Positions 1-7,396 of a DNA stretch of 19,717 nucleotides are shown here, in pieces. The first letter of the stretch is position 1. Each line of letters begins with the position of its first letter. The notes under the pieces are model-generated. The model saw only the letters and a list, made by a program, of their open reading frames with translations, was not told the origin of the DNA and made no database searches. The position numbers and the translations under genes were made by a program. The DNA lies in assembly GCA_964517795.1 (NCBI GenBank), contig CAZFDE010000049.1, positions 1 through 19,717 on the forward strand. The letters run 5' to 3'. Origin of the DNA: CAZFDE01 sp964517795 (GTDB lineage Bacteria > Planctomycetota > Phycisphaerae > Sedimentisphaerales > Anaerobacaceae).

Positions 1-94
1 TGCCTTCGAATTCATAACGAGCTACCAGTGAGCCTCCGAACGCCATGCCGCAAATGCACACGCTCATTAAAACTGCCAGAATGATCTTGTTCAT
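1..94 (-). CDS. LamG/PEP-CTERM-type secreted protein, N-terminal fragment cut by window edge
   Basis: Only the first 31 codons are in the window (MNKIILAVLMS... to ...LVARYEFEG). They encode a signal peptide followed by the start of a mature domain. From AVLMS onward the peptide is nearly the same as the start of the upstream neighbour at 132-926. The ribosome-binding context GAGGAGACGAGAA before the ATG is also nearly identical to the neighbour's. The gene is therefore the second copy of a tandem duplication, 37 bases downstream and probably co-transcribed. By homology with the neighbour I expect a LamG domain and a C-terminal PEP-CTERM anchor, but neither can be seen here. Confidence 0.8.
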   Translation of the reverse strand, partial: MNKIILAVLMSVCICGMAFGGSLVARYEFEG

Positions 95-131
95 TTCTCG
101 TCTCCTCGAATTTTCAAGTTAATTTTAACGT

Positions 132-926
132 TTACCTGTTTTTTCTGATCATTACGGCACCCAAACCCAGCAGTAGCAGGGTCATCGGCTCGGGGACTAC
201 ATTGCCAGCCATGACATCCTGAATCTCCGAGGCAGGCAGTGCATAATCATAAATCTGCACATCGTCGATCATCCCGTTAAAGAACCGGTACGGTGAACCG
301 CTGCTGTAATCGCAGCCGATCCCAATATTAGATGTAGAATCGAATATCGAAGTGATATTATCGTCATAGATAATATTGACGCTGGTGTCTTCCAGACCAT
401 CCACATATAATTTCAGGGTTGATGCAGCAGCATCGCCGTCAAACGTAAAGGCAATATGGTGCCACGTTTCGTCAAAGGAAACAATGGAACTTCTGTAATC
501 TTTAAGCTCACTACTGTTAGCATATTGACCATCGCCACTGACAACGGCTGTTGACGTATCATCGACCACGGTGGATCCCGCATTGAGTATCCAAGCCCTG
601 TTGCCGCTGGAATTCCATTGTGAAGCGACCGTTTTTAGATACTGCGGGGCACCCTTGACCCATGCCCCAACGGTGATATCGCTCAATGTAAAAGCGGTAT
701 GATCACTGACCGCCACATAATCGCCGGCGCCGTCGAGACTCAGCACCTGCCCGCGATTAGCATCGGTTACATAACCGGCATCACCATAAGCTGTGCCGTT
801 GTGAATGCCGGTACTGTCATTGGCGTTGCCCTCGAATTCGTACCGGGCCACAAGCGATCCCCCAAAGGCCATACTGCACACACACAGACTCATTAAAACC
901 GCCATCATTGTACTTGTTGTTTTCAT
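132..926 (-). CDS. LamG (concanavalin A-like) domain PEP-CTERM surface protein
   Basis: This 264-residue exported protein has a signal peptide at residues 1 to about 22 (hydrophobic stretch ending SMAFGG). A LamG/laminin-G-like jelly-roll domain spans roughly 25-240; seen motifs are LSDITVGAWVKG (81-92), WHHIAFTFDG (155-164), LKLYVDG (171-177) and NGMIDDVQIYDYAL (217-230). The C-terminus is a textbook PEP-CTERM signal: VPEP at 244-247, a short hydrophobic helix, then RKNR. In this family the signal is recognised by an exosortase, and the protein is processed and sorted to the envelope or exopolysaccharide. No exosortase gene is in the window. LamG domains commonly bind sugars, but the ligand here is unknown. 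The ATG is preceded by AGGAG at a 7-base spacing. A promoter lies about 160 bases upstream, and a second copy of the gene follows at 1-94. Confidence 0.9.
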   Translation of the reverse strand: MKTTSTMMAVLMSLCVCSMAFGGSLVARYEFEGNANDSTGIHNGTAYGDAGYVTDANRGQVLSLDGAGDYVAVSDHTAFTLSDITVGAWVKGAPQYLKTVASQWNSSGNRAWILNAGSTVVDDTSTAVVSGDGQYANSSELKDYRSSIVSFDETWHHIAFTFDGDAAASTLKLYVDGLEDTSVNIIYDDNITSIFDSTSNIGIGCDYSSGSPYRFFNGMIDDVQIYDYALPASEIQDVMAGNVVPEPMTLLLLGLGAVMIRKNR

Positions 927-969
927 TTCTCATCTCCTCTGATTAAATTAAAATTTACATACCTATTTC

Positions 970-985
970 ATCCCACATTTGGGAT
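970..985 (-). other. Small hairpin in the LamG leader
   Basis: ATCCCA and TGGGAT pair perfectly around a 4-base loop, about 44 bases upstream of the LamG start codon. It falls in the predicted 5' untranslated leader, so it could affect mRNA stability or translation. A protein-binding site is equally possible. Confidence 0.4.
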
Positions 986-1087
986 ACGCGCATCATATTT
1001 GAATTGACTAACCATTTGCTGAAATGAGGCCTCCTCTTCGCTTTAGCTCATCTGTGAATGTTCTCTGCCTCTTTTAATTATAGACAA

Positions 1088-1116
1088 AAAATACCATATT
1101 TTGAACCGCGTGTCAA
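1088..1116 (-). promoter_or_regulatory. Sigma-70-like promoter for the LamG/PEP-CTERM genes
   Basis: On the minus strand a consensus -35 box TTGACA (1111-1116) is followed after exactly 17 bases by TATTTT (1088-1093). A second T/A-rich box, TATAAT, lies just downstream but at a poor spacing (28 bases). Transcription would start near 1080 and give a leader of about 150 bases. Confidence 0.6.
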
Positions 1117-1174
1117 TCCAAAAGTCCGATATTTTTGCCGAAATTCTTATATTTCGCCGCTTTTGGGGCTATTT

Positions 1175-1190
1175 CGTTACCCGGGTAACG
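1175..1190. promoter_or_regulatory. Perfect 16-bp palindrome, candidate operator
   Basis: CGTTACCCGGGTAACG reads the same on both strands. It lies about 60 bases upstream of the LamG promoter -35 box and 50 bases beyond the end of the glycan operon. A dyad with TTAC/GTAA arms and a GC-rich centre is the form expected for a LacI-family or similar dimeric regulator (inference). On the plus strand it is followed by TTTTT, so it could also form a weak terminator hairpin, but no plus-strand gene ends here. Confidence 0.45.
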
Positions 1191-1239
1191 TTTTTCCATT
1201 GCGTTTTAATAAAAGAGATGCCGATTTTGCCTTGAATAT

Positions 1240-2193
1240 TTAGTATCGTTCCTCATTAAATACAGGTTCATTCATTAGTAAATAGGTAAATAACGGCCCC
1301 ACCGTAAATGCCCAAATTAGGTAAACCAGACGCACCAATCCGGCGACTAATATGCCCTGAGCAATTGTAAGGCCAAATAGTTGAACTGTAAAGACAATCG
1401 CACCTTCCTGAATTCCGAGCGAACCCGGGGTAAGTGGAAGCAGAACTGTAAAACACACCATGATGCTGACCAATAAAATTTCAAACAGTGAAAGCTGATA
1501 ATGAAATGCAAACAAGGCAAAATATACGATACCCGCAAAAACAAATATGCTCAACAGCAAAACAACGGCCAATTTAAGTATCAGTGCCTTGTCTTTTTTC
1601 AGCTCGAGCCAGCCGTTCATCATCCTGGAAAGATGAAAAAAAATTCGGTTTTCGATAGCGGGTAATTTCGGTGTAACTACCATCGCAATCAGGCAAACCA
1701 GGGCAACACCGAGCATAAGAAAGAAAAGATTCACAGCAAAAAATCCTGTATCGAAATAAATAAGTCCAAGGCAAATAAGGCCCAGTACCGAATAAATCAA
1801 AAAACGAATAATATATGTGGCCATCATGGTACTTAGAAAATAGGCATACGGGAAATTGTGAAACTTTTTGAGGTAAGCTGCGCGCAGTCCAAAACCACCA
1901 AAAGGAAATAAATAATTCCATAGGTTTGCTACAGCCATGATGCCAAACCATTGTTTGAACTTGAGTTTTATTTCAAAATGCTCTACAAGCAGCTTTACGA
2001 ACAACCCCCTTAATATGAGACCCGGAAAAGAAATTACTAACAATATAACAACATCCCGCCATGATACTAATTGGATATCTTCAAATTCATGGAGATGATT
2101 CTTGATATACATTGCCATCCAGATAAGCAGGCCGACCAATAAAAGAACCGAGAAATTTTTCTTCGTAAATATTTTACCGCTACTGTGTGTCAT
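1240..2193 (-). CDS. Flippase-like / lysylphosphatidylglycerol synthase transmembrane-domain protein (UPF0104, AglD/MprF-type)
   Basis: Polytopic inner-membrane protein of 317 residues with about eight hydrophobic segments. Two family motifs are visible: LFPFGGFGLRAAYLKK (95-110) and PLTPGSLGIQEG (253-264). This domain is the membrane part of MprF and of haloarchaeal AglD, where it is linked to movement of lipid-linked material across the membrane. Here it stands alone, without the MprF aminoacyltransferase domain. It is the last gene of the glycan operon and shares that operon with a GtrB/AglD-like GT2, so a role in flipping a polyprenyl-phosphate sugar is a reasonable inference. Start choice: the ATG at 2193 has AGGA upstream and overlaps the preceding gene by 14 bases. 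A TTG at 2223 or an ATG at 2202 would extend the protein but have no ribosome-binding site. The gene is clearly AT-richer than most of the operon. Confidence 0.85.
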   Translation of the reverse strand: MTHSSGKIFTKKNFSVLLLVGLLIWMAMYIKNHLHEFEDIQLVSWRDVVILLVISFPGLILRGLFVKLLVEHFEIKLKFKQWFGIMAVANLWNYLFPFGGFGLRAAYLKKFHNFPYAYFLSTMMATYIIRFLIYSVLGLICLGLIYFDTGFFAVNLFFLMLGVALVCLIAMVVTPKLPAIENRIFFHLSRMMNGWLELKKDKALILKLAVVLLLSIFVFAGIVYFALFAFHYQLSLFEILLVSIMVCFTVLLPLTPGSLGIQEGAIVFTVQLFGLTIAQGILVAGLVRLVYLIWAFTVGPLFTYLLMNEPVFNEERY

Positions 2194-2953
2194 GCTCGGC
2201 ATCCTGTTTTTTGGCCAATACAAAAATTCTTTCGCCTGTATTTGGGATATTTAAGAAAAACAAAAAATAAAGGATTTTTGAAAGAATCCTTTTTACAATA
2301 CCGAATTTTCCTGTTCTCAATGGATTCTGTTCTAATGACTGTGAGTGCACCATTGCCAAATGAATGGGGGTAAAAAAGGGAAATCCCCATTGCATGCTCT
2401 TTATGACCGCAAAACCCGCCTCCTGCAAATCGGCCTCCAGCGATTTTTGGGGATAATATCGTATCATGGACGCCTTGTTGTCGCCGCGTGGGCCGCACGG
2501 TGTGCTTATGATGATATAGCCGCTGCATATTTTTGCCATATTCCTTAATGCACTTTTGTAGTCATATATGTGCTCCAATGTTTCCGAACAGATAATCAGG
2601 TCGTATTTCGATTCTGGGACGCCTTCGGTTATATCCAGCGCATAGAAATCCCCTTTTAAGACTTTCTTCGCCACCTCAACGGCTTTGGGAGCAATATCTA
2701 TCCCCGCGACACGGACTTTGGAAGCGTCAAGATTTAAGTCTTCCAACAAATATTTCAGAAAATAACCGTTTCCGCAGCCGATTTCGATAACCGAATCAAA
2801 GGAAATGTTTTTCAAAAATCGCTTCATGATACGGCGCCGATGCAATGAACCCGGCCCGTACTTCACGCCGTCTGCCCTGTCTTCAACCAGGGTGGTATCA
2901 AATAACTCCTTCATATCCTGTTGCGATATTTCTTTCATTTCAACCCTTTCCAT
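2180..2953 (-). CDS. Class I SAM-dependent methyltransferase
   Basis: Cytosolic methyltransferase of 257 residues with a Rossmann-type SAM fold. Motif I is VIEIGCGNGY (55-64), the acidic ribose-binding position is in GIDIAP (D86), and a post-motif segment ETLEH (124-128) is typical of the ubiE/Methyltransf_11 type. The acceptor cannot be read from the sequence. Its place in the glycan operon suggests a sugar or lipid-linked sugar. Residues 225-237 form a hydrophobic patch (ILYFLFFLNIP), which could mean membrane contact. The ATG at 2953 is used here; an in-frame ATG at 2938 has a better purine-rich upstream sequence (GGAAAGGG) and may be the true start. The gene follows the GT2 gene by 21 bases and overlaps the flippase-like gene. 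Base composition is AT-rich compared with 2975-3901. Confidence 0.85.
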   Translation of the reverse strand: MERVEMKEISQQDMKELFDTTLVEDRADGVKYGPGSLHRRRIMKRFLKNISFDSVIEIGCGNGYFLKYLLEDLNLDASKVRVAGIDIAPKAVEVAKKVLKGDFYALDITEGVPESKYDLIICSETLEHIYDYKSALRNMAKICSGYIIISTPCGPRGDNKASMIRYYPQKSLEADLQEAGFAVIKSMQWGFPFFTPIHLAMVHSQSLEQNPLRTGKFGIVKRILSKILYFLFFLNIPNTGERIFVLAKKQDAEHDTQ

Positions 2954-2974
2954 GTCACTTTCAAGACAAGTTCT

Positions 2975-3901
2975 TTATAGTTTCTTTGTTCGTACGATAT
3001 AGGTGGGTCTTTTTTTGGATTCGATAAAGAGTTTTCCGAGGTACTCGCCGAAGATGCCGAGCATCAGCAACTGCAGTCCGCCGATAAACATCAGGCCGCC
3101 GAGTACGGATGTCCAGCCGGAGACGACCCGGTCGGTAAAGATGAACATCGCCACGGCATAGACGCCGTAGATAAACGCCGCGCCGGAGATCGTCAGCCCC
3201 AGAAAGGTCGCCAGCCGCAGCGGCTTGACGCTAAACGACGTGATCCCGTCGAGTGCGAACGAGACCATCCGCCGCAGCGAATACTTGGTCTGCCCGGCTA
3301 ATCGCTCGCCCTGTTCGTATTGCAGCGCACACTGCTTAAAACCAACCCACGAGACCATCCCGCGCAGAAACAGTGCGCTTTCGCGAACCTCCCGCAGCAC
3401 ATTGACCACGCCGCGGTCGAGCAGGCGAAAATCAGCCGCTCCTTTCTCGATCTTCGTCTTCGCCAGCGTGCTCATCAGGCCGTAGAACAGGTGCGAGCTC
3501 GTCCGCTTAAACAGCGAGAGCTTTTTCGGTTCCGCCCGGACGGTATAGACGACCTCGTAGCCCGCCTGCCATTTCTCGATCATCGCGTCGATCATTTCCG
3601 GCGGGTGCTGCATGTCCGCATCCATCGAGATCACACAGTCCCCCTCGGCATAGTCCAACCCGGCCTTGAGCGCCATCTGGTGCCCGAAATTCCGCGAAAA
3701 CGACAGATACTTGATCCGCGCATCGCCCGCTGCGGCCGACTCGAGCGCCGCCAGCGTGCCGTCCGTGCTGCCGTCATCGACAAAAAGAATGTCGTAATCG
3801 GGATATTTGCCCAGCACCGCACACAGCTTGTCGATCAGCGGGGCGATATTGGCCTGTTCGTTATAGGCCGGCACGACAACCGATACTTTGAACTGTTCCA
3901 T
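2975..3901 (-). CDS. GT2 polyprenyl-phosphate glycosyltransferase (GtrB / DPM1-like)
   Basis: This enzyme would transfer a sugar from a nucleotide sugar to undecaprenyl phosphate on the cytoplasmic face of the membrane. The GT-A fold begins at VSVVVPAYNE (6-15), with nucleotide-binding VDDGSTDGT (41-49), the metal-binding DAD motif in SMDADMQHPPE (92-102) and ADFRLLDR (156-163). Two membrane helices follow (about 228-253 and 263-285) and then GEYLGKLFIESKKRPTYIV. This architecture and tail are typical of GtrB, ArnC-type and related enzymes of about 310 residues. The sugar cannot be predicted. A gtrA-type flippase is absent; the UPF0104 gene two positions downstream may take that role. GC content is visibly higher than in the two genes that follow. 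The gene starts 15 bases after the GT-C gene ends. Confidence 0.93.
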   Translation of the reverse strand: MEQFKVSVVVPAYNEQANIAPLIDKLCAVLGKYPDYDILFVDDGSTDGTLAALESAAAGDARIKYLSFSRNFGHQMALKAGLDYAEGDCVISMDADMQHPPEMIDAMIEKWQAGYEVVYTVRAEPKKLSLFKRTSSHLFYGLMSTLAKTKIEKGAADFRLLDRGVVNVLREVRESALFLRGMVSWVGFKQCALQYEQGERLAGQTKYSLRRMVSFALDGITSFSVKPLRLATFLGLTISGAAFIYGVYAVAMFIFTDRVVSGWTSVLGGLMFIGGLQLLMLGIFGEYLGKLFIESKKRPTYIVRTKKL

Positions 3902-3916
3902 CGTTATCTCCCGAAT

Positions 3917-5500
3917 TTATTCCAATACCTCGCAGAGCACCCATGGCCCCTGCTGGGAAATGACCTTCACGGGTACGGCCCCAACCAGCGCCCGGGCATA
4001 CGGCACCTGCAGTGCGACATATCGTACCCCAAGTGCGCGGATATATCGAGCAATATCCGCTTTGGCAAGCGTAAAGATCGAGCGGTGATATTCTTTGATC
4101 GCACTGAATTTGCGGCCGTGGTTGTCCAGCGGATTGACCGGACCGTCGAAAACAAACATATCCGGATTGTTCGAGCCGATCACTACGCCGCGATAGCCCC
4201 AGTACTGCAGTTGGAGCATCACTTTTTCACCCTCGGCCAGCGGTTTTTGCCGAAGCTGTTTTCGCAGGTCAAAGCCGAGGCGTATTTCATGATCGAGATA
4301 ATTCTTGGGATGGCGGGATACGCCGTTGATCTGGAAAATTAGAAATGCAGCGATCACTATCGATACCGTTATTCTCAATACCCCCCTGGCCGATGGGGGA
4401 ATTCGCTTTCCATAGATATCGTTCTCGAAAACGATCGAGAACAGCCACCCCGCCAGCGGGACCATGCACAGCACATACAGCAAAGCGACCCGGTCGCGCG
4501 TCATCGGCGGAAGCGTCATGCCGGTATAAATACAAATAGCCAGCAGCGAAAGCAGAACGGTCCCGCAATGCAGCCAAAAATGTCCCGCATGAATTCGGCG
4601 GGCCGCTTTGCTTTTGCGGATGAACAAATACAGGACCATGGCCGCAACAACCAAAATCGTGATAATGCTGAAATGCGGATTGATAAATTCTTTCGGTATC
4701 CCGCCGGCTTTTTCCAGGAAACTCGCATCGACATCCAAAAAGCTTTTACTCTTCTGGAGATATTCGTTCCGGTCACTGTGCGAATCCAGCAGATGGCCGC
4801 TTCGCAGGACGCTGGCGCCCAGCCACGAGACTGCAAACAGAACCGGTATCACACTCAATAAAAAATAGATCAGCGCTTCCTTTTTGCTTTTTTTAATAGC
4901 CCTGACCGCCAGTATGAACACAAACAAACTGTAACAAACGATAAAAAACCACGATTCGAATCTAAAGCCCGAAGCAAGAAGAAAACTCAGCGAGCCGAAA
5001 AATAAATATATCGTTTTATTATTTCTGAACCATAGCGCAAGAAACGCCATCCCCCAAACGACAAAACAGCTATGGTACATCGTTACAAGCGGCAGATAGC
5101 TGTACCAACACAGGATTGGATTAAACAGGATGACCAAGACACTGAAGATGCCGGCCCTTTTGGTTCCAAACAGACCGAAGCCGAGGAAATATATACCGAC
5201 CAGCATGATAAACGAGAACAGCAGCACCGCCACTTTGGTGGACCAGAAAAGGTCCGTCCAGAGAAACAAGGCCAATCCGTCAATGTAATAGCCGAACGGA
5301 AGCCACACCCCTTCATACACCAACCGCGGCTCCTTCATCCAGTAATACCCCTTGATCGTCCGGCTGAACTCGTCGGCACTCATGCCGAGAAAGCCGATCC
5401 TGTACAAATGGATGAACAAAAATATTTTGATTAAGATGGCCGCCGTGATAAATCCAGACCATAAAAGCCAAATCCTGTTTTTTACCAAAAATTGCTTCAT
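3917..5500 (-). CDS. Multispanning GT-C type glycosyltransferase (ArnT/PMT-like)
   Basis: Integral membrane protein of 527 residues with roughly ten or eleven hydrophobic helices and a soluble C-terminal part from about residue 400. The first extracytoplasmic loop carries an acidic pair, GMSADEFSR (D43, E44), which matches the catalytic acidic motif of GT-C enzymes that use polyprenyl-phosphate sugars. In this family the donor is a lipid-linked sugar and transfer takes place on the outer face of the membrane. That fits the GtrB-like GT2 encoded next in the operon as the donor-making enzyme. The exact acceptor (lipid A, glycan or protein) is unknown. The ATG overlaps the stop of the preceding methyltransferase as ATGA, so translation is probably coupled. 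An oligosaccharide ligase or O-antigen polymerase is a less likely alternative. Confidence 0.8.
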   Translation of the reverse strand: MKQFLVKNRIWLLWSGFITAAILIKIFLFIHLYRIGFLGMSADEFSRTIKGYYWMKEPRLVYEGVWLPFGYYIDGLALFLWTDLFWSTKVAVLLFSFIMLVGIYFLGFGLFGTKRAGIFSVLVILFNPILCWYSYLPLVTMYHSCFVVWGMAFLALWFRNNKTIYLFFGSLSFLLASGFRFESWFFIVCYSLFVFILAVRAIKKSKKEALIYFLLSVIPVLFAVSWLGASVLRSGHLLDSHSDRNEYLQKSKSFLDVDASFLEKAGGIPKEFINPHFSIITILVVAAMVLYLFIRKSKAARRIHAGHFWLHCGTVLLSLLAICIYTGMTLPPMTRDRVALLYVLCMVPLAGWLFSIVFENDIYGKRIPPSARGVLRITVSIVIAAFLIFQINGVSRHPKNYLDHEIRLGFDLRKQLRQKPLAEGEKVMLQLQYWGYRGVVIGSNNPDMFVFDGPVNPLDNHGRKFSAIKEYHRSIFTLAKADIARYIRALGVRYVALQVPYARALVGAVPVKVISQQGPWVLCEVLE

Positions 5501-6243
5501 TGTGTTTGTCCGCCGGCGTTTTTAAGGTTTTCAAGATACTGCCTGCACCGGTCCGTGTGGACCTGTGAGCAGGCGTAAAACTGGTAAAGTGAAAGGCAGC
5601 GGCATATCCCGAAGACGCGGCACTTCACATCGGCAAAGAAATAATGCAGGACCTGTTCGATCTCTTTGGCGCTGTTGACATGCTCGTGGCGGATCAGGAC
5701 AAAATAGTCCAGGCCGTATTTGAGCCGAAACTCCAGCCCGGTACTGACCATCTGGCCGAGTTTCCAAAGTACTGTTCCCTCGCCGGGAATCGCCGCGCGA
5801 AATGTTGCCCCATCATTCAATAACAATCCGATCCGTGCAACTGCCTCGGGTAAATTCAGGATATGTTCCAGTGTCGCAATGGAAATAATCCGGTCGTATT
5901 TTGTGCCCTCCGGTATCTCGCAAATGTCTTTATACACCGTCCTGACCCGATCAAGATCGTTCGACCGCTGAAGTAAATAATCCCACGGCTCCACCACATC
6001 ATAAGGCCGGACCTCCGGTTCATAAACCGGATGATTAAGCGTGCCCGCACCCACTTCAAGCGTCGAAACCGATTGGCCGTTGCGAACATCTTTGGCAACC
6101 TGGCGGTGCATCCAACGCTCAAGCTTTGTTGCCATCGATGACGCGGTTGACCGGCCTTCGCGATTTTCACTGTAATGCTGTTCGTATATTTCCTGATACG
6201 CCTGCGGCAAAGGCGGCCTTTCTTTGGGAAACTGTTCAAACAC
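5497..6243 (-). CDS. SAM-dependent methyltransferase (GTG start)
   Basis: Class I methyltransferase of 248 residues. Motif I is LEVGAGTLNH (62-71), an acidic residue follows in VVEPWD (84-88), and ATLEH (123-127) corresponds to the second SAM-fold strand region. The acceptor is unknown, and the operon suggests a glycan or a glycan precursor. The start is chosen at GTG 6243: AGGAAGG lies 9 bases upstream, and the start overlaps the end of the pyruvyl transferase gene by 8 bases, as in other junctions of this operon. A longer frame from an ATG at 6309 would add 22 residues that overlap the neighbour by 74 bases and show no methyltransferase features. The C-terminal third is cysteine-rich (CRVFGICRC, then C at QFYACSQ). 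The stop overlaps the next ATG (ATGA). Confidence 0.82.
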   Translation of the reverse strand: MFEQFPKERPPLPQAYQEIYEQHYSENREGRSTASSMATKLERWMHRQVAKDVRNGQSVSTLEVGAGTLNHPVYEPEVRPYDVVEPWDYLLQRSNDLDRVRTVYKDICEIPEGTKYDRIISIATLEHILNLPEAVARIGLLLNDGATFRAAIPGEGTVLWKLGQMVSTGLEFRLKYGLDYFVLIRHEHVNSAKEIEQVLHYFFADVKCRVFGICRCLSLYQFYACSQVHTDRCRQYLENLKNAGGQTQ

Positions 6244-7396
6244 GCTGCGAACCTTCCTTAAAGGGTATATTATCGAATTTCGGTTTGACGTTATTGAACT
6301 CAAAATCATCTAACACAATTGTGTGGTCTTCTTTGCCGAGTGCCTTGGCGGCCTGAGTCACCTTATGGTCATAGGAGATCACAAACAAGGGCACGCCCAT
6401 CTTCGCCGTCAGCAGCACCGCGTGCAGCCGCATCAGGATACACAAATCCATCTGCCCCAGCAGCGCCGCCATCACCGTGGGGTGCGGATAGTACTCCAGC
6501 AGGTAAAAACCCTCACAACCTTCCAACCGCGACCGCACCTGCCGGCCAAAATCCAGATCATCCTCGAAATACTCGCTCGGATGCTGACTGATCGGGATAA
6601 ACAGCACATCGGCCCCGCGCTCACGGGTCAGATACTGCACCAGTTTGACCGTTTCATCGACGACTTTGGCGTTATCGATCCGCTCATCGCGAACGTAACG
6701 CATATTCAGCCCCACCAGCGGCTTTCCGCTTTTCTCAATTCCCATATCACCAAAAATTTGCCGTGCTTGTTCCTTCGGTGCCGGCTCCAGCGAATAGCCC
6801 GGATCCGCCACGGCGACCAGTTCTTTGGTGACGCCGATCTTCTTGAGGTTCTCGATCGAAAGCGGGTCGCGCACCGACACCACATCCGCCCGGTTCAAAA
6901 CGAACCGGCACAGGCCCTTGACCACGGCATCGGGAAAAGAGGTCGCCCCAATCGCGTAAAAATGGGTTTTGGCGCCGAACAGCTTCGCAAGGAATGCCGC
7001 GATGAACAGGAATTTGCCCTTCATATCGAATATACGCAGCGACCGGTAGCCGGAATAGGTATTGATGACGTTGACGATCCCGCCGCCGCCGATGATATAG
7101 ATATGACTGCGGATAATCGCCTTCAGTGCCCCGATGCGCTTGAAATAATACGCCTCGATATCCGGATAGTTGGCCTTGACGCGGGCCGGGCCATGGCAAA
7201 GAACGATAATCTGCGCATCGGGCAGGTATCGCCGCACGCGGCCGATCAGGACATGCAGGATCGCATCGTCGCCGAAATTATTCTTGCCGTACCCGCCGTG
7301 AATGACCACCCGCGGCCGGGCGATCCCTTTGGCCGCCAGCCATTGCTGATACCCTTCCCACAAACCGGGCACATCCTGTGGCAATTGCTCAATCAT
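6236..7396 (-). CDS. Polysaccharide pyruvyl transferase family protein (CsaB/WcaK-like)
   Basis: Enzymes of this family transfer pyruvate from phosphoenolpyruvate to sugars to form ketals on exopolysaccharides or cell-wall polymers. The 386-residue protein shows the family marks in order: HGGYGKNNFGDDAIL (33-47), a glycine-rich loop IIGGGGIVN (101-109), SVRDPLS (174-180), PISQHP (268-273) and MRLHAVLLTAKMGVPLFVISYD (322 on). This GT-B-like fold and the motif set are close to CsaB. It would act in the cytoplasm on a lipid-linked or nucleotide-linked intermediate. The ATG overlaps the end of the SDR-DUF362 fusion gene by 8 bases, and its own end overlaps the methyltransferase start, so it lies in the middle of a coupled operon. 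The family assignment is firm; the sugar modified is not known. Confidence 0.9.
   Translation of the reverse strand: MIEQLPQDVPGLWEGYQQWLAAKGIARPRVVIHGGYGKNNFGDDAILHVLIGRVRRYLPDAQIIVLCHGPARVKANYPDIEAYYFKRIGALKAIIRSHIYIIGGGGIVNVINTYSGYRSLRIFDMKGKFLFIAAFLAKLFGAKTHFYAIGATSFPDAVVKGLCRFVLNRADVVSVRDPLSIENLKKIGVTKELVAVADPGYSLEPAPKEQARQIFGDMGIEKSGKPLVGLNMRYVRDERIDNAKVVDETVKLVQYLTRERGADVLFIPISQHPSEYFEDDLDFGRQVRSRLEGCEGFYLLEYYPHPTVMAALLGQMDLCILMRLHAVLLTAKMGVPLFVISYDHKVTQAAKALGKEDHTIVLDDFEFNNVKPKFDNIPFKEGSQRV

Larger units (their letters stand above)
927..1239. other. Intergenic control region between the glycan operon and the LamG genes
   Basis: This 313-base AT-rich gap between two minus-strand genes has no convincing gene. 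A plus-strand open frame (1058-1243) lacks a ribosome-binding site and runs over the promoter. Features seen are a sigma-70-like promoter for the LamG genes (1088-1116), a perfect 16-base palindrome (1175-1190), a small hairpin in the leader (970-985) and an inverted repeat CGAAAT/ATTTCG (1139-1156). I see no clear intrinsic terminator for the glycan operon that ends at 1240. Confidence 0.7.

Noticed and set aside
1175..1195. Palindrome plus TTTTT as a plus-strand terminator
   Set aside because: No plus-strand gene lies upstream, and the stem is short with a four-base loop; an operator is the better reading.
1058..1243. A 61-codon plus-strand frame in the 927-1239 gap
   Set aside because: No ribosome-binding site, lies over the minus-strand promoter and the palindrome, and its end overlaps the neighbouring gene.
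3320..4342. A 340-codon plus-strand frame across the GT2 and GT-C genes
   Set aside because: Antisense to two real genes and spans their junction; no start signal or recognisable fold.
6244..6309. N-terminal extension of the methyltransferase from an ATG at 6309
   Set aside because: It would overlap the pyruvyl transferase gene by 74 bases and adds non-conserved residues; the GTG at 6243 has a strong ribosome-binding site and a normal 8-base overlap.
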